A DNA stretch of 64,000 nucleotides, taken from Paenibacillus hamazuiensis (GTDB taxonomy: Bacteria > Bacillota > Bacilli > Paenibacillales > NBRC-103111). Of the stretch, positions 44,950 through 53,653 are shown piece after piece (the first letter of the stretch is position 1; the number at the start of each line of letters is the position of its first letter). The position numbers and the translations under genes were made by a program. Location: assembly GCF_023276405.1 (NCBI RefSeq), contig NZ_JALRMO010000001.1:5146001-5210000 (forward strand). The letters are read 5' to 3'. Below the pieces are notes generated by a model. It did not search any database and was not told the DNA's origin. It saw nothing but the letters and a program-made list of their open reading frames with translations.

Positions 44950-46230
44950 TCAGTTCGCGCCCCCTCCTGGAAGATGCTCATCAAAGCTGGGAGCGTCGTG
45001 GTCGCCGATGCCGTTCAGCCGGCTGCGTGTGAGCCAAGCTTTCGCATCTTCAGCCGATATATGAACCGGGTCAAGGAGCCATTGGTGAAAAACAAGGGAC
45101 GCGGCTCCGATGCCACCGTTGTTTTGATCGTAATCGGAAATATAAAGAGGGGTCCGGTCATTCGGGATGCTGACGGTTTGCCTCATTTCGTCCAGCATCG
45201 GCTGCTCGAGCCAGCTTCTGGCTTTGGTCAGCTCTCCCCCGACAATGATGCACTCGGGATTTAACAAGTTAACCGCATTTCCTATGGCAAATCCAAGGTG
45301 ACGGCCCGCCTCTTCGAATAACTCGCTTTTCGCTTCTTCATTCAAATGATGCAGCATTTCATCGAAATCCCGGTAATGGCCGCCGGCAAGCGAAAGCAAG
45401 ACCGGGATGGAAATGTGGGCTTCCACGCATCCTTTTTTGCCGCACCGGCACGCCCTGCCGTTTCTTACGACTTTCGTATGGCCGAACTTCCCGGCCTGCC
45501 AATCGTTTCCCGTATACAGCTTGCCGTCGATTAAAATGGCACCGCCAACCGCTTGATCGGCATAAACGCACAATACGTGCCTCCAGGCTTGATGGCGCTT
45601 CCTCCATATTTCGCCGGCCGCAAAAGCACGGACCAGATTGTCGACGCAGATGATAAAAGGAAACTCTTTGCTGAACAGTTCCTTTAAAGGATAATCAAAC
45701 AATTTTAAATACCGGGAAAACTTCACCCTGCCGCCGCTGCCGTCTATAATCCCCTGCAGTCCGATCCCGGCGCCCATAAAGCAGCTGTCTGCCGGAAGAC
45801 GGCTCAGCAGCGTATGGATGGTCGACCGGATGCGCGACACGACCTGGCTGCCGCCGTCTTCGCGTTCCATCATTTCGGGCTCCAGTTCCGTTTGCGTCTC
45901 GTATAACACCGTTGCGTCAAGATCAAGCAGGATGCCGCGAATATAGGATGGCGTCACTTGAATGCCTGCGGCCGTCAGCTTCTCGCGCCTGAAACGCAAA
46001 TAAACGGGAGGCCTGCCCACCCCGGCGGCTCCTTTCGAAGCCTCTTCGGCAACGAGCTGTTGGGTGAGCAGCTCCTGAATAATATTGGTGACCGTCTGTT
46101 TGGTCAAACCGGTCAGCTCCGCAAGCTTCACCCGGGTCATATGCGGCTGCTCCTGCAGCAATCGCAATACATGCGCCCGATTATCCTGCTTCATGCGCTG
46201 GTGGCTGTTTGACTCTGATCTGACCTGCAC
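44950..46230 (-). CDS. ROK family transcriptional repressor (NagC/XylR type)
   Basis: A 426-residue ROK repressor: N-terminal HTH (HVLRLLQEQPHMTRVKLAEL, TGLTKQTVTNIIQELLTQQL) and an actin-like sugar-kinase fold. The zinc-binding site is present as CRCGKKGCVEAH. The ATP-binding motifs are degenerate, as is usual for the repressor group. GTG start with GGAGGAA five bases upstream. It is the last gene downstream of the Ugp-like operon, and the operon promoter carries a XylR/NagC-like operator, so it is its probable repressor. The inducer is a sugar or polyol phosphate. Confidence 0.92.
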   Translation of the reverse strand: MQVRSESNSHQRMKQDNRAHVLRLLQEQPHMTRVKLAELTGLTKQTVTNIIQELLTQQLVAEEASKGAAGVGRPPVYLRFRREKLTAAGIQVTPSYIRGILLDLDATVLYETQTELEPEMMEREDGGSQVVSRIRSTIHTLLSRLPADSCFMGAGIGLQGIIDGSGGRVKFSRYLKLFDYPLKELFSKEFPFIICVDNLVRAFAAGEIWRKRHQAWRHVLCVYADQAVGGAILIDGKLYTGNDWQAGKFGHTKVVRNGRACRCGKKGCVEAHISIPVLLSLAGGHYRDFDEMLHHLNEEAKSELFEEAGRHLGFAIGNAVNLLNPECIIVGGELTKARSWLEQPMLDEMRQTVSIPNDRTPLYISDYDQNNGGIGAASLVFHQWLLDPVHISAEDAKAWLTRSRLNGIGDHDAPSFDEHLPGGGAN

Positions 46231-46262
46231 CTGGATTCCTCCGTCATTTCATAGTGCTCTTA

Positions 46263-46979
46263 TTATAGCACGCGGCGCAATGCCTCCGTTAATTTGTCGG
46301 GAAAGTTGATCGTCATGCCGTCGACGCCGCACTCAAGGCAGTGATGCATAAGCGCTTCGTCCCGGACTCTCCAGGCCCGTACCTCCAGACCGGCAGCCTT
46401 GAGACGGTTTACCCCGTCCTTCGTAATTGTTTCGGCCGTCAGGCAAATTTGCTGTGCGGAAATCTCTTTAAGCTCGGCTAAGATTTCTTCCGTATACTGC
46501 TTAACCAGGAAGCCGATGCGCACCGCGGAATCGAGCCTGCGGACCATTCGCAAAATCCCCTGCTGAAACGAGGTAATCGTCACTCTGTTCGAAATCCCGT
46601 ACTTCGCGAGCAGCCTGAGCGTATCTTCCTCCAGCCCCTCCTCCTTCATCTCCAAAGCAAGATGAATCGGCTTTCTTGCGAAGAAGTGCAGAAAAGTCTC
46701 CAGGCTAACCAGACGTTCCCCCGCATACGCCGCCGCAAACCAGGAGCCCGCATCCAGCTCCTGCAGTTCCTTCCATGTATATTCGCTTGCCCTGCCCGTT
46801 CCGTTCGTCGTCCGCTCCAGCCGTTCATCATGCAGCAAAAAAACGATGCCGTCCCTGGATAACCGAAGATCGGTTTCCAGTCCGCTTGCTCCCATTTCCA
46901 AACCTTTGTAAAACGCGGCTAACGTATTTTCCGGGGCGTACTCCGACGCTCCCCGGTGCGCCAAATTCATCATCGCCAA
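46263..46979 (-). CDS. Glycerophosphodiester phosphodiesterase
   Basis: A 238-residue cytoplasmic GDPD. The active-site motif LAHRGASEYAPENTLAAF includes the catalytic His8; ETDLRLSRDG carries metal-binding Glu/Asp and FLLHDERLERTTNGTGRA the second catalytic His. Normal length for bacterial UgpQ-like enzymes without a signal peptide. It hydrolyses glycerophosphodiesters to glycerol-3-phosphate and an alcohol. Being in line with an ABC importer, it points to glycerophosphodiester import. Confidence 0.94.
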   Translation of the reverse strand: MAMMNLAHRGASEYAPENTLAAFYKGLEMGASGLETDLRLSRDGIVFLLHDERLERTTNGTGRASEYTWKELQELDAGSWFAAAYAGERLVSLETFLHFFARKPIHLALEMKEEGLEEDTLRLLAKYGISNRVTITSFQQGILRMVRRLDSAVRIGFLVKQYTEEILAELKEISAQQICLTAETITKDGVNRLKAAGLEVRAWRVRDEALMHHCLECGVDGMTINFPDKLTEALRRVL

Positions 46980-47046
46980 TTCTCTCCTTTATGCCAAAAA
47001 GATGGCATCGGCAGAGACCTCGTCCCGCCGATGCCGCCGATCGGAT

Positions 47047-48333
47047 TTATTTGTAGGTCTTCATATATTCGACAACTTCGGCCTGAAGTTTGTCCAGCAC
47101 CGCCTGAGGATCGGCTTTCGGATCGTTGTGGACCGTTTCGATCGCTTTAACGATCCCCGACCAGATGATCGCGTCGGCCGGATGGATGCCCTCCCCGCGC
47201 AAATATTGCGTTTGATCGATCGCCACCTTGAAATTCGGGTCTTTCTCCAAATGCGCCTTAAACTGCGGAAGCTCGAAGGCGGCTTTTTTGACCGGAATGT
47301 AGCCGGTCGCCATTGAATTGGCGGCGGTTACCTCCTTGCTCGTCAAATAGGAGACCAGCTTCCAGGAAGCCTCCTCGTGCAGCTTGTCCGACTTGAAAAT
47401 ACCGAGCCCGTTGCCGCCGATCGGAACCCAGCGCTCGTTCACTTTCGGGAGGAAAGCGACGCCGATTTCGAATTTATCCCCGACCTGCTTCTTGAGGCCG
47501 GCCAGCGAAGCGCCGGAACGGAGCAAAAACGCCAGCTTCCCTGCGACAAAATCTTCCCCGGACGATTTGATCTGATTTTGCGGCATCACTTTGGATTGAT
47601 GGACCAGATCCTGTATCGATCTAAGCGTCTCGACGGCTTCCTTGCCGTTCACGTTCGGCGTCCCGTCTTTTTGGATCAATTGGCCGCCGCGATTCCATAC
47701 CATCGGCTGGAAATACCACGGGCTGTCGCTGTTTACGTTGAATCCCCAAGTTCCGTCCTTGCTCAGCTTTTTGCCCGCTTCAACCAAATCATCCCACGTA
47801 TCCGGCACCTTCAGCCCGTTTTTTTCGAGCATTGTCTTATTATAATACATGACCGGAGTGCTGCTTTGAAACGGAATGACCCATTTTTTCCCTTTGTACG
47901 TGTAGCGCTGCCAAAAACCCGGGAGCACATCGGCCATTTCCTCCTGCGTCATAAAACTTTCGATCGGCAGCAGCTTGCCGCTGTCGGCTATTTGCGGGAT
48001 CGCATGCCGCTGCCCCAGCTGCACGACATGAGGAAGGCTTCCGGATACAATGCCCGCCTGTACCTTCTTGGCCATTTCATCATAATCGCCCATAAATTCC
48101 GCTTCGACTTTAATATTGGAATTGGCTGCATGGAACGAATCCAAGTAGTCTTTAAGCAAATCTTTTTCTGTCGTCCACAGTTTCAGCGTCACGGTCTGGT
48201 TTGCGGAAGCCGCTTGCTCCCCGCCTGCTGCGGCGTTTCCTCCCGTTGACGCCGTGCCGCCGCCGCACCCGGTTATTGAACTTACGACCGCAGTCGCGAT
48301 CAAGGAGGCCGAAATACGTTTCCATCGTCTCAT
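47047..48333 (-). CDS. ABC transporter sugar/glycerol-phosphate-binding lipoprotein (UgpB-like)
   Basis: About 428 residues. N-terminal lipoprotein signal with lipobox SITGC (RISASLIATAVVSSITGCGG), then an extracellular solute-binding family 1 fold (LKLWTTEKDLLKDYLDSFHA, WVIPFQSSTPVMYYNKTMLE, GLGIFKSDKLHEEASWKLVS). The ATG at 48333 has AAAGGAG about 11 bases upstream; the longer frame lacks one. It binds substrate outside the cell and hands it to the two permeases. With the GDPD gene the best guess is glycerol-3-phosphate or glycerophosphodiesters, but a plain sugar is possible. Confidence 0.9.
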   Translation of the reverse strand: MRRWKRISASLIATAVVSSITGCGGGTASTGGNAAAGGEQAASANQTVTLKLWTTEKDLLKDYLDSFHAANSNIKVEAEFMGDYDEMAKKVQAGIVSGSLPHVVQLGQRHAIPQIADSGKLLPIESFMTQEEMADVLPGFWQRYTYKGKKWVIPFQSSTPVMYYNKTMLEKNGLKVPDTWDDLVEAGKKLSKDGTWGFNVNSDSPWYFQPMVWNRGGQLIQKDGTPNVNGKEAVETLRSIQDLVHQSKVMPQNQIKSSGEDFVAGKLAFLLRSGASLAGLKKQVGDKFEIGVAFLPKVNERWVPIGGNGLGIFKSDKLHEEASWKLVSYLTSKEVTAANSMATGYIPVKKAAFELPQFKAHLEKDPNFKVAIDQTQYLRGEGIHPADAIIWSGIVKAIETVHNDPKADPQAVLDKLQAEVVEYMKTYK

Positions 48334-48391
48334 TTCTGTTACATCTCCTTTGTATGTAGGATCCTGCAATGCCAGCCGACTTGGAGGCAGG

Positions 48392-49303
48392 TTATTTCAA
48401 TCCGCTTTGCACCATGCCGCGAACGAAATATTTTTGCAAAAACACAAACAGCAAAACGATCGGCAAAATAATAAAGGTGGAAGCAGCCAGCATTTGCGGC
48501 CATTGCGTGCCCAGCTCCTTGTCCACCATATAGCGAAGACCGACCTGCACCGTTCTCATGCCCGTTGTGTTCGTGACCAGCAGCGGCCATAAATAACTGT
48601 TCCAGGCATGAATAAAGGCGAATAAACTCAAGGTGGCCGCTATCGTTTGGGATAAGGGAACCACGATCCTTAGCAGAATGCCGGCATGCGAGCAGCCGTC
48701 TATCTTCGCCGCATCGAGCAGGTCCCTCGGAATGGTCAGGAAAAACTGGCGGAGCAGGAAAATGCCAAATACGCTGGTGGCGCTCGGCAAAATCATCGCC
48801 AAATGCGTATTCATAAGCCCCAGCCACTTGATCACCAAATACGAAGGAATCATCGTCGATTCAAACGGAATCATCGTCGTCGCGATAAAAATCAGAAAAA
48901 GCGTTTGTTTCGCCTTGAAATTCACGCAGGCAAAGGCATATGCCGCCATGCTGCAGGTGATTAACTGAGCGATGACCGTGCTGACCGATACGAGGGCGCT
49001 GTTTATAAAAAATCGATCGAACGGAGCCCGCTTCCAAGCTTCGGCATAATGCTCCCACCGCCATTCGCTCGGAAGCCGCCATATGCCCCCTGAGAAAATC
49101 TCGTCAGGCAGCTTCAAAGAACCGAGGAACATCCATAAAAAAGGAAACGCCATCACAAGCGAGCCCCCGATTAGAAGCGCGTGCTTCGCCGTCAGCAAAC
49201 CGATCGTGCCCAGCTTTGGCCAAAGCGAAAACCGGCTGCGCGCCTCCGCTTTTTTACGGAACATCGGTTTGCCCCAAGTTTCCAGATTTGCGTTTGTCCC
49301 CAT
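48392..49303 (-). CDS. ABC transporter permease (UgpE/MalG-like)
   Basis: A 303-residue inner-membrane permease with six segments. The EAA loop, IPRDLLDAAKIDGCSHAGIL, and the family end RGMVQSGLK are present; LIGGSLVMAFPFLWMFLGSL is the first segment. Standard length. It forms the pore with the UgpA-like permease and needs a shared MsmK/UgpC-type ATPase, which is not encoded in the window. Confidence 0.95.
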   Translation of the reverse strand: MGTNANLETWGKPMFRKKAEARSRFSLWPKLGTIGLLTAKHALLIGGSLVMAFPFLWMFLGSLKLPDEIFSGGIWRLPSEWRWEHYAEAWKRAPFDRFFINSALVSVSTVIAQLITCSMAAYAFACVNFKAKQTLFLIFIATTMIPFESTMIPSYLVIKWLGLMNTHLAMILPSATSVFGIFLLRQFFLTIPRDLLDAAKIDGCSHAGILLRIVVPLSQTIAATLSLFAFIHAWNSYLWPLLVTNTTGMRTVQVGLRYMVDKELGTQWPQMLAASTFIILPIVLLFVFLQKYFVRGMVQSGLK

Positions 49304-49317
49304 CTCTTCCCTCCTTC

Positions 49318-50202
49318 CTACTGGTAATGAACCTTGCGGCCGGCAGATCGCATTTGCACCCAGGTCAGCAGCAGAATAATGACAAGCAGCACCATGGCAA
49401 TAGCGGAGGCATAGCCCATTTGGAATCGTTCAAAGGCGTAATTATACAAATGCATAACGATCAGCTCGGTGCTGCCTGCCGGTCCTCCCTTGGTCATGAC
49501 ATCGACTTGGGCGAAGGTTTGCAGCTGCTCGATGGTCAAATACACGACCAGAAAAAATACGGTCGGCGTCAGCAAAGGCAGTTTGATGCTCGCAAGAACG
49601 CGGTACCTTCCGGCTCCGTCCACTTTGGCGGCTTCCTCAAGCTCGGCCGGAATCCCCTGCAACCCGGCCAGGTAAATGATGACGCAAAAGCCGATCTGCT
49701 TCCATACGGCCATGATCGCAAGCGACAGAAGCGCGGTGCTCGACGCGTTAAGCCATTTTAACGGTTGAAGTCCGAGCGATTGGAGCACGGAGTTCGCCAG
49801 ACCGTAATCCGGGTGGTAAATAAACATCCAGACAACGGAAATCGCTACCGTCGAAGTAATGATCGGGGCGAAAAAAAGCGTGCGGTAAATCGTAATCAGG
49901 CTGCGCACTCCCTTGTCCAGCAGGATCGCAAAAGCCAGAGAAATCGTCATTGCCGCCGGCACGGTCAGCACCGTGTACAGCAGCGTTCGGGTCAGCGTGC
50001 TGTAAAAAGCGGGATTGCCGAAAAGATGCACGTAGTTGTCGAAGCCTACGAAGGTCGGAGACGGCCTCATCATATCCCACGAAAACAAACTCAAGCACGC
50101 GCTGTAGCCGATCGGAATGACGACAAATACGAATAAGATCAGCAGGGAGGGTGACAACAGCATAAATCCGGCGGCATTTTCCCTCAGCCTTACGGCAGAC
50201 AC
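49318..50202 (-). CDS. ABC transporter permease (UgpA/MalF-like)
   Basis: About 294 residues: six segments (GFMLLSPSLLILFVFVVIPI first) and an EAA loop, IPAELEEAAKVDGAGRYRVL. First gene of the importer operon; GTG 50202 is preferred to GTG 50211 because GAGG lies eight bases upstream of it. Together with the MalG-like partner, the lipoprotein and the GDPD it makes a glycerol-phosphate-type import operon under ROK control. Confidence 0.93.
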   Translation of the reverse strand: MSAVRLRENAAGFMLLSPSLLILFVFVVIPIGYSACLSLFSWDMMRPSPTFVGFDNYVHLFGNPAFYSTLTRTLLYTVLTVPAAMTISLAFAILLDKGVRSLITIYRTLFFAPIITSTVAISVVWMFIYHPDYGLANSVLQSLGLQPLKWLNASSTALLSLAIMAVWKQIGFCVIIYLAGLQGIPAELEEAAKVDGAGRYRVLASIKLPLLTPTVFFLVVYLTIEQLQTFAQVDVMTKGGPAGSTELIVMHLYNYAFERFQMGYASAIAMVLLVIILLLTWVQMRSAGRKVHYQ

Positions 50203-50220
50203 AAGCTTCACCTCTTTTTA

Positions 50221-50243
50221 ATTAGTAAAATGATTTGACTAAT
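50221..50243 (-). promoter_or_regulatory. ROK-type operator at the Ugp-like operon
   Basis: ATTAGTAAAAT-G-ATTTGACTAAT (read on the plus strand) is an inverted repeat with 11-bp arms and a single mismatch. Its outer TTAGT...ACTAA halves match the known XylR/ROK operator pattern. A TACAAT -10-like box lies just upstream in the direction of transcription, so binding would block the operon. The ROK repressor at 44950-46230 is the likely binder. Confidence 0.8.
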
Positions 50244-50384
50244 AAGGTCATTGTAGCGCCCGTTTGTTTTCGATTTGTCATGCCGTTATAAAGATTTTGT
50301 TGCGATTCCGGTTGAAGCCGCATCCGACTTTTCGAAAAATAAGACTGCCATTGTTGGCAGCCCCGCTTCTTCTTCCATAAGATC

Positions 50385-50867
50385 TCAAGAGTTCGAGTTG
50401 AACTCCAACGCCGGATTGCCTGCGTACGTTGTTTCTATACAATTACCCTTCGAGTAATCTGCAATTGATTTCGTCCAAAATCGCTTGGCAGGCAAATTGT
50501 TTTCCAACCAAAATACACTCCATCGTCCTTTAAACATATCGAACGTTTTATACGCCGCTTCCTTTCCAATTCCTTGCCCTCGGTACTTTTTTAAAATGAA
50601 AAACTCAGCCAGCGAAAACTTAGTCGTTTCATTGACATGCCCGATAATTTCTCTGACCAAAACAAACCCCGCCAGTTTCCCCGATTTCATAACAAAAAAT
50701 GGATGGCGGCCTTCTTCCGTCCAGTAGTGGTCGAGATACTTGTAGTCAAAGAGACCATATTCGTTGACATCGTTATCTTCCTCAAATTCACTCATGTCGT
50801 ATTGATATAACTCCATGAGATTTCGCAGCACAGCCTTTTTTTCAAATGAAACCTTTACCAATTCCAT
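50385..50867 (-). CDS. GNAT family N-acetyltransferase
   Basis: A 160-residue acetyltransferase. Acetyl-CoA loop LKKYRGQGIGKEAAYKTFDM (about 93-112), preceded by KLAGFVLVREIIGH and followed by SVFWLENNLPAKRFWTKSIA. The ATG at 50867 is used because AAGGTGA lies 9 bases upstream; the frame upstream reads into the merR promoter. The acceptor is unknown. Confidence 0.85.
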   Translation of the reverse strand: MELVKVSFEKKAVLRNLMELYQYDMSEFEEDNDVNEYGLFDYKYLDHYWTEEGRHPFFVMKSGKLAGFVLVREIIGHVNETTKFSLAEFFILKKYRGQGIGKEAAYKTFDMFKGRWSVFWLENNLPAKRFWTKSIADYSKGNCIETTYAGNPALEFNSNS

Positions 50868-50977
50868 GTGTAAATCACCTTGTTTCTGAAGTTTCTCCCA
50901 TTTTACCGCAAATATGGGTTTCCTCATATGTAAAAATTTATTATATGCCAACGTTACCTCGGCCATTAACTTTTTTG

Positions 50978-51008
50978 TTGACTTAAACCATGGTTTAAGT
51001 CGTATCAT
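50978..51008 (+). promoter_or_regulatory. MerR-type promoter with a perfect palindrome
   Basis: TTGACT (50978-50983) and TATCAT (51003-51008) are separated by 19 bases, the elongated spacer characteristic of MerR-activated promoters. A perfect 22-bp palindrome (50980-51001; half-site GACTTAAACCA) fills the spacer. It lies 42 bases upstream of the merR start. Confidence 0.92.
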
Positions 51009-51049
51009 ATTCCTGTTGACGTCAAAAGATAAAATTTGGAGGCCTCCTG

Positions 51050-51418
51050 ATGAAGTATTTTTCAATTAGCGAAGCTTCGGCTATGTTGAATATTCCGGAA
51101 TCAACGATACGTTATTATGAAAAAAAAGGACTGCTCCCCCTGATCGAACGGGATGAAGCCGGCAGGCGGTTATTTTCAGATGATCAAATTTCGCTTCTAG
51201 AAACCGTCATTCGTTTAAAAAATACGCACATGCCCATAAGCGGTATCAAGCAATACATTGATTGGGTAATTGAAGGAGAAAGCACCACCCGGCTCCGGCT
51301 CGAAATGATGAAGAAACACAAGCAAGCTGTATTGGCGGAAATTTCGTTGATGACAGAATCCTTAAAAGGAATTGACGTAAAAATTACACGTTATACAAAA
51401 CGTCTTCAGGAGGAATGA
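51050..51418 (+). CDS. MerR family transcriptional regulator
   Basis: A 122-residue MerR protein: wHTH FSISEASAMLNIPESTIRYY, then EKKGLLPLIERDEAGRRLFS, and a coiled-coil dimer helix (RLEMMKKHKQAVLAEISLMT). It has no Cys, so it is not a metal sensor. It is coupled to an SDR gene three bases downstream and is autoregulated by the palindromic 19-bp-spacer promoter. Members of this type often answer to thiols, aldehydes or drugs. Confidence 0.95.
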   Translation: MKYFSISEASAMLNIPESTIRYYEKKGLLPLIERDEAGRRLFSDDQISLLETVIRLKNTHMPISGIKQYIDWVIEGESTTRLRLEMMKKHKQAVLAEISLMTESLKGIDVKITRYTKRLQEE

Positions 51419-51420
51419 TC

Positions 51421-52182
51421 ATGAAACTTTCAGGAAATACAATACTGATCACAGGCGGAAGTTCCGGTATCGGACTCGCTTTTGCAGAGCGCTTTATAAA
51501 GGCCGGAAATCAAGTCATTGTTTGCGGACGACGCGAACATGTACTTCAAGATGCGAAGGAAAAATTCCCCGGCCTCATTACCCGTGTTTGTGATTTGGAT
51601 GTAGAATCCGAGCGTGCAGCCTTGTTTGATTGGGTAACGGCGAACTATCCGGAAGTGAATGTGTTAGTTAACAATGCGGGGATTCAGCAACGCTTTAATG
51701 TATTAAAAGCAGATGCGAAGAACAATTGGAGTTATTTCAATAAAGAAATTATAACCAACATGGAAGCGCCTTTCCATCTCTCTATGCTGTTCGCTCCATT
51801 TTTTGCGGCAAAAGAAGAGGCGGCTATCATTAACGTGACATCCGGGTTAGCTTTTACACCGTTTGCGATTGCCCCGATTTATTCGGCAACCAAAGCGGCG
51901 CTTCATTCATTTACAATGAGTCTAAGACACCAGCTTTCCGATACATCGGTAGAAGTCATCGAAGTCGCTCCGCCGGCGGTGAATACGGATTTAGGCGGAA
52001 CCGGTCTGCATATCCATGGAGAACCGTTAGATGCCTTCGCAGATGGAATTTTCAAAGGCTTGGAAGAAGGTAAACAGGAAATCGGATACGGCACTTCCGT
52101 GAGTCGCTTACGCATGTCGCGGGATGAAGTCGACGAATACACGGAAAAAATGTATAAGTCAATGAAACACGCAATTGAGTAA
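51421..52182 (+). CDS. SDR family oxidoreductase (DltE-like)
   Basis: A 253-residue short-chain dehydrogenase: GGSSGIGLAFAERF cofactor motif, NNAG (VLVNNAGIQQRF), catalytic Ser in INVTSGLAFTPF and Tyr/Lys in YSATKAALHSF. The group resembles B. subtilis YvrD/DltE-type proteins. ATG 51421 has AGGAGG 8 bases upstream. Second gene of the merR operon, so probably a detoxifying reductase under MerR control. Confidence 0.92.
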   Translation: MKLSGNTILITGGSSGIGLAFAERFIKAGNQVIVCGRREHVLQDAKEKFPGLITRVCDLDVESERAALFDWVTANYPEVNVLVNNAGIQQRFNVLKADAKNNWSYFNKEIITNMEAPFHLSMLFAPFFAAKEEAAIINVTSGLAFTPFAIAPIYSATKAALHSFTMSLRHQLSDTSVEVIEVAPPAVNTDLGGTGLHIHGEPLDAFADGIFKGLEEGKQEIGYGTSVSRLRMSRDEVDEYTEKMYKSMKHAIE

Positions 52183-52224
52183 ACATCCATTCCTTGTTCA
52201 ACTAAACTGCCCCGATAGCTTAAC

Positions 52225-52254
52225 AAGGCTGCCGACTCGATCATCGGCAGCCTT
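52225..52254. terminator. Hairpin between convergent genes
   Basis: AAGGCTGCCGA and TCGGCAGCCTT form a perfect 11-bp stem around eight bases. It has no long T-run on either strand, but lies between the converging SDR and phosphotransferase genes where a terminator is expected. Confidence 0.5.
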
Positions 52255-52364
52255 GAAGCTAGCAGCTCGTCTTATAAGTTTATATTGCACATTCGCGAAA
52301 AGTCCAAATCAATATATGGTGTGTTATTCAGCAAATTTCCTGCGGTGGAAAAAATTCGCCCTGC

Positions 52365-53162
52365 TTAGCTGAGCTGCCGCTGTATTATAGCGAGCAGAGT
52401 GCGCTGCTCCTCCTCCGGAACGCTCTCGCCCAGGCGCGCCGCCATAAGCGGAAGCTCCCACTTGGCAAGCTCCTCCCGGCCGCAGCCGGTCAGTTTGAGA
52501 TAGGCGTCCTCATACGCTTGCAGCAATACGGTTCGAAGCTGAGCAAACGTCCGGATAACGACCTCGGGAAGCTCTGACGGTAAGACCGCATGACGAAGTA
52601 TCATAATCGTCCTGGCTGCATCTGCTTGTGCCGGACCACATACTGCGGTCATCCAGTCGATCACGACAGGACCCCGCTGACTTAACATCACATTGCCGGG
52701 ATGGAAGTCGCCGTGGCAAAGATGATCATCCTCGGGAAGCTCGGACAGACGGCTTACGATCGCCTCTCGTAACGGCTCGAAACCGGCATGACGAATGCCG
52801 CTGATCATATAAGCCAGTCGGCTTTTAATGGATTGCAGCCGCCCGGTTGCCTTGACGCTATGCAACTTGGCGTGAAGCTGAGCCAGCTCGCGGCCGTATT
52901 CTGCAGCTTTTTCCGGCTTGCCTATCAGCATCTCCAGCATGGAAGGTCCCTGGATCCTCTCATATGCGAGTCCGGTAATACCGTCAACTTCTACGGTACC
53001 GTAAAATGCCGGGGCGCCTACCGCCAACTCCTCAATAACGGTACTGATCCTCCGCTCCAAGTCCAGTAATTGGGGGTCGCGAAATACTTTAACAACCCGA
53101 TCCGACCCTAGTACATAAATATCCGCAGTGTTGCCTCTGCCAATCCGCTCTCCCAATCCCAT
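52365..53162 (-). CDS. Phosphotransferase/aminoglycoside-kinase-like protein
   Basis: A 265-residue APH-superfamily kinase. Gly-rich start LGERIGRGNTADIYVLGSDR, Lys in VVKVF, and the catalytic loop LCHGDFHPGNVMLSQRGPVV followed by IDWM (the metal-binding Asp). Normal length for choline kinase/APH-like proteins. ATG 53162 with AGGGTG upstream. Monocistronic. Antibiotic or small-molecule phosphorylation is possible; no substrate can be read. Confidence 0.87.
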   Translation of the reverse strand: MGLGERIGRGNTADIYVLGSDRVVKVFRDPQLLDLERRISTVIEELAVGAPAFYGTVEVDGITGLAYERIQGPSMLEMLIGKPEKAAEYGRELAQLHAKLHSVKATGRLQSIKSRLAYMISGIRHAGFEPLREAIVSRLSELPEDDHLCHGDFHPGNVMLSQRGPVVIDWMTAVCGPAQADAARTIMILRHAVLPSELPEVVIRTFAQLRTVLLQAYEDAYLKLTGCGREELAKWELPLMAARLGESVPEEEQRTLLAIIQRQLS

Positions 53163-53228
53163 GAAAAACACCCTAATCCTATTTAGAATCTATGCGGCTA
53201 TCGTCCCCGTTCACTGCCGGCTTCACGT

Positions 53229-53552
53229 TTAGTACAACCCGCGGAGCGATTCAATTAGACTCTTAAAACGGTCAGGCTTTAAGAGATAATAAATCCGTTT
53301 CCCCTCCCTGCACTCCTGAATGAAACCTTCGTCCTTCAATTCCTTCAAATGATATGACAGCTTCGACGACGAAATGTCACCCAAACCGAGCTTCAGATCC
53401 TCCGGACAGATCGCATGAGCAAAGGCCGAACAGACAGGCGCCTGGTAAACCTCCTGCCTGCCCTCTTTAAGAAGCATCAATATTTTGAGCCGTATCGGAT
53501 CGCTGAGTACTTTAGCCGCTTGGGCTACTGCAAATTCATCAATTTGTCTCAT
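53229..53552 (-). CDS. ArsR family transcriptional regulator
   Basis: A 107-residue wHTH repressor: AVAQAAKVLSDPIRLKILML, then DISSSKLSYHLKELKDEGFI as recognition helix. Cys at 41 and 49 (PVCSAFAHAICPEDL) lie near the classic metal site but not as a CxC motif, so metal sensing is doubtful. It is divergent from the DHA2 exporter, with two identical-pattern operators between the genes. Confidence 0.93.
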   Translation of the reverse strand: MRQIDEFAVAQAAKVLSDPIRLKILMLLKEGRQEVYQAPVCSAFAHAICPEDLKLGLGDISSSKLSYHLKELKDEGFIQECREGKRIYYLLKPDRFKSLIESLRGLY

Positions 53553-53575
53553 GATAAAATTATATCATCCCCCTC

Positions 53576-53636
53576 TTGACATTTCAATTATTTTTGAAAT
53601 ATAATCACCTCAGATCATTTCAAAAAAAGTTGAAAT
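53576..53636 (+). promoter_or_regulatory. DHA2-exporter promoter with two ArsR-type operators
   Basis: TTGACA (53576-53581) and TATAAT (53600-53605) are 18 bases apart. Two 20-bp inverted repeats share ATTTCAA-N6-TTGAAAT: 53581-53600, which fills the promoter spacer, and 53617-53636, at the start of the transcript. The neighbouring ArsR regulator is the likely binder of both. Confidence 0.92.
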
Positions 53637-53653
53637 AAAGGAGGTCTCTATTC

